Assembly (NCBI GenBank): GCA_947463775.1
Contig: CANHVD010000184.1
Location: forward strand, 1-9,647
DNA length: 9,647 nt
Reading direction: 5' to 3'
Source of the DNA: Planctomycetaceae bacterium
GTDB lineage: Bacteria > Planctomycetota > Planctomycetia > Planctomycetales > Planctomycetaceae
Below, in pieces: positions 1 through 5,462 of this stretch. The stretch's first letter is position 1. Every line of letters starts with the position of its first letter. Under the pieces are notes generated by a model. It did not search any database and had not been told where the DNA came from. It saw only the letters and a program-made list of their open reading frames with translations. A program made the position numbers and the translations under genes.

Positions 1-2
1 AT

Positions 3-680
3 GTCAGCGGCGCTTTGTCATACGTTGTGAATGCCGGCTACGCGAGTATCAGTTTATCGTTGACCAGCAGTTCCGGCTGGGGAGCCGCGCGGCAGCAGGC
101 GAACGACAAGTTGCGATTCGACTGGGATCGGAACGGGCGCAACGCAGTTTCTTCGAAACCCGATCAGAATGACATCAGTATCAATCATCGGTCAGGTGTG
201 TTCTGGCCCGAAACACTTAATCGCAATTCCGCGCCAAAGCCTGATCCGGTTGCCAATCGCAGCCATTCGTTGAATTCTATTCACGACGGGATGGGGAACA
301 CGCTGATGGTGACGGAAAATGTCAACGCTGCCGGATCACAGCATTGGGGCGATCCGGATCCTCGCTATGTTTCATTTGTGTTCCCCGTCGACTACTTAGC
401 CACCGGACAAACGTCGCAGACCTATTACCGATCATCACCACTGGACCCTGCTCATCCCTACGGAGTGATTAATGGGGCTCGCACTGGCCCTGAGGGGGCT
501 CGGCCTTTCCCGAATTCCAATCATTCGGGTGGCGTGAATGTCGTGATGTGTGACGGTTCGGCACGGTTCCTTTCTGCGTCTATAGATCTCAACGTTTACG
601 CGCAGTTGGTGACGCCATCCGGAACTCGGTTCAACAAAGTTATCGCTGCACACGAACCGCTGAGCGACAATGAGTTCTGA
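3..680 (+). CDS. DUF1559 family protein (H-X9-DG type), C-terminal part, cut by left edge
   Basis: The frame is open from the left edge, so the N-terminus lies outside the window and about 225 residues are visible. An in-frame TTG at position 15 is an internal leucine, not a credible start, because the family-typical stretch GALSYVVNAG runs through it. Near the C-terminus His (522-524) is followed by nine residues and then Asp-Gly (552-557): the H-X9-DG motif of the DUF1559 family, with the usual trailing segment SIDLNVYAQLVTPSG. From family knowledge, these are abundant planctomycete proteins that begin with a type IV pilin-like N-methylation segment and are thought to be exported or pilus-like. 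That N-terminal part cannot be checked here. Genomes of this phylum carry many paralogues, so the particular role is unknown. The stop is TGA at 678-680. The next gene follows after 171 bases and is functionally unrelated. Confidence 0.93.
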   Translation, partial: VSGALSYVVNAGYASISLSLTSSSGWGAARQQANDKLRFDWDRNGRNAVSSKPDQNDISINHRSGVFWPETLNRNSAPKPDPVANRSHSLNSIHDGMGNTLMVTENVNAAGSQHWGDPDPRYVSFVFPVDYLATGQTSQTYYRSSPLDPAHPYGVINGARTGPEGARPFPNSNHSGGVNVVMCDGSARFLSASIDLNVYAQLVTPSGTRFNKVIAAHEPLSDNEF

Positions 681-851
681 AGCCACGGCCATGTTAAAGG
701 CTGGCATGTGCAGATGTGCATGGCAGGTGTGGTTGATGCTGTAGATTCATACCTGTGTTGCTGAATGTTGCTGGCAGAAGTGTAGGCTTGTGAGTTGCGT
801 CTGAAAGGAAACACTGTCATCCTCCTTCGCCACCAACTGGGTCCTTGAATC
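681..851. other. Intergenic spacer, no gene seen
   Basis: This is 171 bases between the DUF1559 stop and the MFS start. It contains only simple GT-rich sequence, with a 7-base direct repeat ATGTGCA at 706-712 and 714-720. I see no convincing terminator hairpin and no strong -35/-10 pair. A promoter for the permease is probably here but cannot be placed. Confidence 0.5.
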
Positions 852-2273
852 ATGCCGCATGATTCGTCTGCAGACGAGGAACGAGTGACGGGAATGACAC
901 AGCCGCAGAATTCTCAAGTATCTTCAAATGGAGCGGAAGATTCACAAATTTCGAATAGCCTCGAGAGTCGAGCGACGAAAGTTCGCTGGCTGATTGTGGC
1001 GATGCTGATGGGCTTCGCGTTTCTTGGTCACTTCAATCGAGTCGGTATCACAGTTGCTGCGAAAGAGAAATTCATCGGTCCCGGGCTGCTGTCAGAAGTG
1101 CAGATGGGGCAGGTTTATTCGGCATTCCTCTGGGTTTACACGCTGACCATGCTGCCCGGTGGATGGATTATCGATCTCATTGGTCCGCGACGCGCACTCA
1201 CCGGCATGGGACTGGGGCTTGGCTTCTGCGTCGTCATGACCGGTGCCCTGGGCCAATTGGGCTGGCCAATTGCCTCGTTGTTGATTCCACTCATTGCAGT
1301 TCGCAGCGTCGCGGGTTTCTGCAGCACGCCGTTGCATCCGGGAGCTGCTCGCAGTGTTTCGCTGTGGTTTCCGTTGACCAGTCGCTCGACGGCCAACGGA
1401 CTCGTAACGGCCGGGGCGCTGATTGGTATCTCTGTCACTGCGCCGGGGTTTGGCTGGTTAATGGATCGCTTTGACTGGTCGATCGCATTCATGGTTTCCG
1501 GCGGAGCTTTGATGGCGTTCTCAATACTTTGGCTGGCCATGTCCACAGATGATGTGAACGGGCATCCGAGCGCGAACGACGCTGAAAAGCAATTGGTTGC
1601 GATGAGTCATGTGCCGGCCGCCGGAACAAAAGCGTCTGCCGCAGACTTTCTGGCGCTGTTCAAGAACAGCCAGTTGATGATTTTGGCCTCCAGCTATGCC
1701 GCCTACAGCTACTTCCAGTATCTGTTCTTTTACTGGATCGATTTCTACTTTGGCAAAGAGCTGCAGTTGCCGGACGGTGAGAGTCGCCGAGCGACCTTCA
1801 TCGTCATGATGGCCATGGCGATCGGGATGGCATTCGGAGGAATGTTGACCGATCGTTTGAGTCGACACATTGGCGTTCGCTGGAGTTGTCGCAGTATTGC
1901 CATGTCGGGGATGTTGTTGAGTGCGGGCTTCGCCTGGTTTGGAGTGGCCGCCAAAGATCCGAATGAAGTGATTCTGTTGTTCTCACTGGCCCTTGCGGCA
2001 CTTGGGATGTGCGAAGGAATTTTCTGGACATCAGCCCCTGCTCTGGAGCCAACCAAGGGCGGCCTTGCCGGTGCATTCCTCAACACAATTGGCAACGCTG
2101 GTGGAAGTCTGGCACCGATCTGCACGCCTTGGATCGGTGTAAAGTACGGCTGGCCAACAGCCATCGGTGTTGCGTGCTGCATGAGCGTGCTGGGGGCCGC
2201 ACTTTGGTTGCTGATTGACACAGGAATCAGAAACCGCAAAACGCCAGTGATCGAGGAACGCTCCGCGTTTTAG
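852..2273 (+). CDS. MFS permease, anion:cation symporter-like
   Basis: A 473-residue integral inner-membrane protein. After a polar 45-residue tail (rich in Ser, Asn and Glu) the hydrophobic segments begin at about residue 45 and continue to about 455, consistent with the 12-helix major facilitator fold. A polar central loop lies at about 231-265. The loop after helix 2 reads GGWIIDLIGPRR (103-114), the MFS motif A with Asp108 and Arg113/114. A second-half counterpart, GGMLTDRLSRHIG, starts at 329. The layout (VAAKEKFIGPG, then SEVQMGQVYSAF and the proline-containing LPGGW) resembles the anion:cation symporter group, which moves organic acids such as hexuronates or galactonate. The substrate is not readable. 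The start is uncertain: 852 lacks a clear Shine-Dalgarno, and an in-frame ATG at 894 would remove only 14 residues of the polar tail. No enzyme gene sits beside it to suggest a substrate. Confidence 0.88.
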   Translation: MPHDSSADEERVTGMTQPQNSQVSSNGAEDSQISNSLESRATKVRWLIVAMLMGFAFLGHFNRVGITVAAKEKFIGPGLLSEVQMGQVYSAFLWVYTLTMLPGGWIIDLIGPRRALTGMGLGLGFCVVMTGALGQLGWPIASLLIPLIAVRSVAGFCSTPLHPGAARSVSLWFPLTSRSTANGLVTAGALIGISVTAPGFGWLMDRFDWSIAFMVSGGALMAFSILWLAMSTDDVNGHPSANDAEKQLVAMSHVPAAGTKASAADFLALFKNSQLMILASSYAAYSYFQYLFFYWIDFYFGKELQLPDGESRRATFIVMMAMAIGMAFGGMLTDRLSRHIGVRWSCRSIAMSGMLLSAGFAWFGVAAKDPNEVILLFSLALAALGMCEGIFWTSAPALEPTKGGLAGAFLNTIGNAGGSLAPICTPWIGVKYGWPTAIGVACCMSVLGAALWLLIDTGIRNRKTPVIEERSAF

Positions 2274-2298
2274 AGCTCAGTCAAGGCTTAATTTTCGG

Positions 2299-2354
2299 GT
2301 AGGATGGGCATTCTTGCCCGTCGCCGGATTGTCGGACAAGAATGTCCAAACTAC
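2299..2354. repeat. Stem-loop, probable dispersed planctomycete-type repeat
   Basis: Two 15-base arms (2306-2320 and 2333-2347) are inverted copies of each other at 13 of 15 positions, built around GGGCATTCTTGCCCG and CGGACAAGAATGTCC, with a 12-base loop. One difference is a G-U pair in RNA and one is a C-A mismatch. Outside them GTAG (2299-2302) pairs with CTAC (2351-2354), extending the structure across a short internal loop. It lies 25 bases after the permease stop. From memory, GGCATTCTTGCC-like hairpins recur many times between genes in planctomycete genomes and give rise to spurious small ORFs. That copy number is inference here, since only one copy is in the window. It could also help terminate the permease transcript, although no T-tract follows. 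Confidence 0.5.
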
Positions 2355-2428
2355 GTTTCTAGGTCTGACGAAGCACAAGGGACATGCCTGAACTCGATCT
2401 GCTCCGTCCGGCCTGCTTCTATCGGAAT

Positions 2429-2455
2429 TTGGCTGGCACAGGGCCGTGCTGCCAA
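2429..2455 (-). terminator. Compact hairpin just past the ridA-like gene, possible terminator
   Basis: TTGGC (2429-2433) pairs with GCCAA (2451-2455), and inside it GCAC (2436-2439) pairs with GTGC (2446-2449). This gives nine base pairs with a 2-by-1 internal loop and a 6-base loop. It starts 18 bases beyond the stop of the minus-strand Rid gene, where a terminator would be expected. Neither strand shows a run of T after the stem, so it is not a canonical intrinsic terminator. It may instead act as a 3'-end stabiliser or a second repeat element. Confidence 0.4.
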
Positions 2456-2472
2456 CGTTGTCCTTAGGAAAC

Positions 2473-2859
2473 TTATTCGAGGACTGCGATCGCATCAATC
2501 TCGATGTGAATGCTCTCCATCGGGAAGGTGACGCCGACAAGAGTATTCACGGGATAGTCATCACCGAAAAACTCGTGGTAGATTTCGAGCTGTTCTCCTT
2601 CGAACGGATGCCACTTGTATGGGTCAGCCACGAACATCGTCAGTTTGCAGATATCCGACGGCTGCCCGCCTTCGGCTATCACCATGCGAGTCAGTCGATC
2701 CAGGATGACTCGCAGTTGTTCCATCGGACTGCCGTTCTGGGCGGGTGAGCCATTCGCGGTGCAGCCGGAGAGGAACAGCATGTTTCCCGCGCGGACTCCA
2801 CGAGCGTAGTGCGGCCCGGATGGGTAAATATCTTCGAAGTGAACACGACGCTTCTTCAT
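2473..2859 (-). CDS. RidA (YjgF/YER057c/UK114) superfamily protein lacking the deaminase arginine
   Basis: A 128-residue protein, the usual length for the Rid fold, whose members form trimers with active sites between subunits. The ATG at 2859-2857 is chosen because AGGTGA (2870-2865) lies 5 bases before it. The frame stays open 88 codons further upstream, but that part has no family resemblance. Family features are ARGVRAGNMLFLSG (19-32), the helix around LRVILDRLTRMVIAEGG (49-65), a DICKLTMFVAD strand, and the C-terminal HIEIDAIAV. In catalytically active RidA the segment before the last strand reads P-x-R-S-x-V-E-V, where the Arg binds the carboxylate of 2-aminoacrylate-type enamines and imines. 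Here it is P-V-N-T-L-V-G-V, with Asn105 and Gly109. By family knowledge this excludes classical enamine/imine deamination and suggests a Rid4-7-like member of unknown substrate. It appears to be transcribed alone. Confidence 0.9.
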   Translation of the reverse strand: MKKRRVHFEDIYPSGPHYARGVRAGNMLFLSGCTANGSPAQNGSPMEQLRVILDRLTRMVIAEGGQPSDICKLTMFVADPYKWHPFEGEQLEIYHEFFGDDYPVNTLVGVTFPMESIHIEIDAIAVLE

Positions 2860-3184
2860 GGAAATCACCTGACGAAAGACACAGTACGAAAATCGGATTG
2901 GCGGGACGATATTTCTCGCTGAGCAAATCACAACGAAAGTTTGGCGGATCGTGAGACTGTGTGCAATCAGCGATGCCCGTTCGAACGCGTAACATTCGCG
3001 CAAAGCTTTCCGTTGCACGTTTTGGACTTCGGAAATCGAGTCTTTACGAAAACTTCCCGAAAAACCGGGGTTCACGGACTGCCCAACATTATGTCGGGCA
3101 GAACACTTTGCGGAACTACTCAATTTCTGTAGTCTGCGTTTGTCGGATTCGGAGCTGAAAAACCAGAGCAGGTGAGGTGTTGTT
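2860..3184. other. Divergent intergenic region between the Rid and STAS genes
   Basis: This is 325 bases between two genes read away from each other, so it should hold both promoters. A 23-bp near-palindrome at 3079-3101 is listed separately. For the plus-strand gene, a weak sigma70-like pair is possible: TTGCGG at 3108-3113 and TAGTCT at 3130-3135, 16 bases apart and preceded by TG. It matches the consensus at only about half the positions, so it is a suggestion only. Short open frames here show no family resemblance or codon pattern, and I see no RNA gene. Confidence 0.5.
3079..3101. promoter_or_regulatory. 23-bp near-perfect palindrome, operator-like
   Basis: CTGCCCAACAT (3079-3089), a central T, then ATGTCGGGCAG (3091-3101). 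The two 11-base arms are reverse complements at 10 of 11 positions, the exception being an A opposite C at 3085/3095. The symmetry is that of a dimeric repressor or activator site. It sits 83 bases before the STAS start and just upstream of the weak promoter-like pair at 3108-3135. Read on the minus strand, the mismatch becomes a G-U pair, so an RNA hairpin in the Rid leader is an alternative. No regulator gene lies beside it. Confidence 0.4.
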
Positions 3185-3550
3185 GTGTCAGAAGTTCTCG
3201 ACAGTTTTCAGATAGAGTGGCATGGAAACACTGTCGTGGTCACTCCGGCTTCCAGTGTGGAATCATTGAACTGGGATCTGGTTGAGCAGGCGGCCGACCT
3301 CGTGATGGAACCGCTCAGCGATCAGGAAGCGCCGATGGTTGTTGTGGACCTGAGCCGTGTTGGATATTTTGGCTCAGTCTTTCTGGCGTTGCTGCTTCGC
3401 TGCCATAAGTTCGTCAAGAAAAAAGGCGGCGAACTGGTCCTGTGCGGAGCCAGTGACATGGCGCTTGAGCTCCTGCGCATAACTGCCCTCGATACGATCT
3501 GGGCCATCTATAAAACTCGCGATGAGGCGATGCAGGCGCTCTCGGAATAA
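3185..3550 (+). CDS. Single-domain STAS protein (anti-sigma factor antagonist-like)
   Basis: A 121-residue protein with a single STAS domain (SpoIIAA/RsbV fold): strand NTVVVTP (15-21), strand MVVVDLSRV (51-59), the signature loop and helix YFGSVFLALLLRCHKFVKKKGG (61-82), strand ELVLCG, and a final helix. Start GTG at 3185 follows AGGTGAGGTG (3170-3179), a strong Shine-Dalgarno region. In SpoIIAA-type proteins the loop is D-S-S/D-S-x, where the Ser is phosphorylated by an anti-sigma kinase. Here the loop is Gly63-Ser64, so the phosphoacceptor serine is kept but the preceding Asp is lost. Typical members switch partner proteins by phosphorylation in stress, sigma-factor or cytoskeletal control in the cytoplasm. 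No kinase or sigma gene is adjacent, so its partner is unknown. It probably heads an operon with the LOG-type gene 43 bases downstream. Confidence 0.88.
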   Translation: MSEVLDSFQIEWHGNTVVVTPASSVESLNWDLVEQAADLVMEPLSDQEAPMVVVDLSRVGYFGSVFLALLLRCHKFVKKKGGELVLCGASDMALELLRITALDTIWAIYKTRDEAMQALSE

Positions 3551-3593
3551 TACGAAGTAATACGAACAGACCCTTGCACGGAGGCAGGTTGCT

Positions 3594-4640
3594 TTGAAAA
3601 AACGACATCCGCTGAAGCATCCGCATCAGTCTGAAATGGACGTGATTGAACACGTCTCGGAATTGAAGCATCACGAAGAGTTAATTGCTGAGATCAAGCA
3701 GACGGCAGATAAGCTGGCTGAGGATAAGGCGACTCGCGGAGATCTGAAGATCCTGAGCCGTGCTTTGAAGGAGTTGCGATACGCCTTCAAAGTATTTTCA
3801 CCTTATCGGATGAACCGCAAAGTTACCGTCTTTGGTTCTGCTCGTACGAAGCGCGAAAATCCCTGCTACACCACCGCTGAGACATTTGGTCGAAGAATGG
3901 CCGAAGAAGGCTGGATGGTTGTGACTGGCGCCGGTGGCGGAATCATGGAGGCGGCTCACCGTGGCTCCGGTCGCGAGATGGCCATGGGGCTCAATATTCT
4001 TCTGCCATTTGAGCAGGAAGCGAATCCGGTTATTGCGGGGGATCCCAAACTTGTCAGCTTGAAGTACTTCTTCACTCGTAAGCTGATGTTCGTGAAAGAG
4101 GTCCACGCAATTGTTAGCTGCCCGGGCGGATTCGGCACGCTGGATGAGGCATTCGAAAGCCTGACGCTTGTTCAGACCGGCAAACGCGATTTGATGCCGA
4201 TGGTGATGCTGGATGAACCGGGCGGCACCTATTGGTCTCACTTTTTGAACTATATCCGCGATGAATTGCTGGACAATGGTCTGATTTCTCCCGGAGACTT
4301 GTCGCTCTTCAAGGTGACTGACAACGTTGAGGAGGCCATTGAAGAAGTGCTGGGATTTTACAGCGTCTACAACAGCATGAGGTTCATCCGTGATCGCCTC
4401 GTGTTACGACTTCATGTGGAACCGACCGAACAACTGCTCGAACGGCTGAATGATGAGTTTGCGGACATCGTTGTCAGTGGTAAGATTGAGAAGGTCGCAG
4501 TACATCGGCTGGAGTCGGATGATGCTCACCTGGCTGAATTGCCGCGGCTGAGTCTGAATTTTGATCGTAAGGCAGTTGGCAGACTGCGGCAGATGATCGA
4601 CGTGATCAACTGTGAGCTGGAAGGCTATTGCGGTGTGTGA
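3594..4640 (+). CDS. LOG/TIGR00730-family Rossmann-fold protein with N- and C-terminal extensions
   Basis: A 348-residue protein whose core (about 76-260) is the LOG fold, formerly called lysine decarboxylase-like. Motifs are VTVFGSART (77-85), VVTGAGGGIMEAAHRG (109-124), FFTRK (159-163) and the nucleotide-hydrolase signature PGGFGTLDE (177-185), with catalytic Glu185. The family cleaves nucleoside 5'-monophosphates to free base and ribose 5-phosphate, as in plant LOG cytokinin activation and bacterial PpnN. Base preference here is unknown. Small LOG proteins are about 180-200 residues. This one adds a charged helical N-terminus (about 1-70) and a C-terminal alpha/beta region (about 261-348), so it belongs to the longer group. 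Start TTG at 3594 is supported by GGAGG (3580-3584), 9 bases away. It sits 43 bases after the STAS gene and 38 before the exported-protein gene, suggesting one transcript. Confidence 0.9.
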   Translation: MKKRHPLKHPHQSEMDVIEHVSELKHHEELIAEIKQTADKLAEDKATRGDLKILSRALKELRYAFKVFSPYRMNRKVTVFGSARTKRENPCYTTAETFGRRMAEEGWMVVTGAGGGIMEAAHRGSGREMAMGLNILLPFEQEANPVIAGDPKLVSLKYFFTRKLMFVKEVHAIVSCPGGFGTLDEAFESLTLVQTGKRDLMPMVMLDEPGGTYWSHFLNYIRDELLDNGLISPGDLSLFKVTDNVEEAIEEVLGFYSVYNSMRFIRDRLVLRLHVEPTEQLLERLNDEFADIVVSGKIEKVAVHRLESDDAHLAELPRLSLNFDRKAVGRLRQMIDVINCELEGYCGV

Positions 4641-4678
4641 TGTTCTTTGATGAACGAGTTGAAAAAGGAATCCCGGCT

Positions 4679-5146
4679 ATGAATCGACGACACGTTCTTC
4701 AGGCTTTGGCAGTACTGTCTGCCAGCAGCACGACCCTGGCAGCATTCGGAGAATCGAGCCTGGCAGATGTTGCTGTGGCCGGACCGGAGAATCTCTCTGC
4801 AGCACTGAGAAACTCCCGACAGGTGTGCGTCGATCTTTTGAGCCGCCTTGATCGAATGGACTCTCGGGGCGGCTTGGTCACCGAGTTGAACTCCGCTGTT
4901 GGCGAGGTTGCGATTGACGCTCTGCAGGAGTTGTCTGTTCTGCTGGAACAGACGGACGCTCGCATCTCGTCCGTTGAACAGCGTACCGTCGCATTGTTTC
5001 AGGCGTGCGCGGATTCGCTGATCCGTGTTGAAACGCCGTTGAAATCGTTGTCTCAGAGTGGGATGCTTCCTGGTCCAGTCGTTGACTCCTCTGTCGCTGT
5101 TTTTGGACAGGTGCGAAGACTGCTGTTGAGCCTACCTGTCACCTGA
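4679..5146 (+). CDS. Small exported helical protein of unknown function
   Basis: I do not recognise a family with confidence. The protein has 155 residues. It opens with MNRRHVLQALAVLSASSTTL, an Arg-Arg pair followed by a hydrophobic stretch, like a twin-arginine or general signal peptide; a cut near residues 27-35 is plausible. The remainder reads as amphipathic helices rich in Leu, Ser, Val and Glu (about 37-57, 66-90, 96-117 and 134-152), suggesting a four-helix bundle. It has two cysteines, Cys50 and Cys110. The QACADSL patch loosely recalls four-helix copper-binding (DUF326-like) proteins, but their cysteine-rich pattern is absent, so no metal role is claimed. ATG 4679 is preferred because AAGGA (4665-4669) precedes it and it creates the signal peptide. 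An in-frame upstream start at 4628 would overlap the LOG gene and spoil that signal. It is probably co-transcribed with the LOG gene. Confidence 0.75.
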   Translation: MNRRHVLQALAVLSASSTTLAAFGESSLADVAVAGPENLSAALRNSRQVCVDLLSRLDRMDSRGGLVTELNSAVGEVAIDALQELSVLLEQTDARISSVEQRTVALFQACADSLIRVETPLKSLSQSGMLPGPVVDSSVAVFGQVRRLLLSLPVT

Positions 5147-5462
5147 TGCACCTATGGAAGTTGATTTTGCCGTCTCGTTAAAAAGACGTCTTCCGCTGCA
5201 TCGAATGGCCGTGTCTGCGTCCGTAGTGGCCTCCTGAAACCGGTTGAGGCTGCCGGAATCGTCGACATGACCGGCACTCCCTGCGCAAAAATCGGAATTA
5301 GCCCAGGGGTGGTTGTGAAATCATCCGGGGTTCCCCGTCTTCATTGTTGTGATCGCTGTCTAAGCTGTCGCATATTCTCCATAGATTCTTCAGAAACCGT
5401 TGCGGCTCTTCGAGTTCGGCCGTTTCTATGGCTGGCGGGAAGATGTCTGCGGGTAAACCGGG
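5147..5462. other. Intergenic region before the repeat-protein gene
   Basis: This is 316 bases with no convincing gene. An open frame from 5267 runs out of phase into the repeat gene and shows no family resemblance. A 10-bp palindrome AAGACGTCTT (5183-5192) and a weak 5-bp hairpin (5171-5175 with 5184-5188) lie near the left end, but no T-tract follows, so a terminator is not supported. A weak promoter-like pair, TTGTGA (5347-5352) and CATATT (5371-5376) with an 18-base spacer, matches consensus at four of six bases each and could serve the downstream gene. This is low-confidence inference. Confidence 0.4.

Noticed and set aside
703..724. GT-rich direct repeat near 706-720 as a regulatory site or repeat array start
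   Set aside because: Only two 7-base copies in low-complexity sequence; no further copies and no symmetry.
2277..2540. Small open frames across the 2299-2354 hairpin on both strands
   Set aside because: They are by-products of the stem-loop repeat and overlap the end of the Rid gene. No coding evidence.
2860..3123. 88-codon upstream extension of the Rid gene on the minus strand
   Set aside because: The extension has no Rid homology, and the internal ATG at 2859 has a well-placed AGGTGA.
4628..4678. Upstream start for the exported protein that would overlap the LOG gene
   Set aside because: It would place 17 charged residues before the signal-like segment, while the ATG at 4679 has its own AAGGA.
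5171..5192. Hairpin or terminator after the exported-protein gene
   Set aside because: Only a 5-bp stem with an 8-base loop and no T-tract; indistinguishable from chance.
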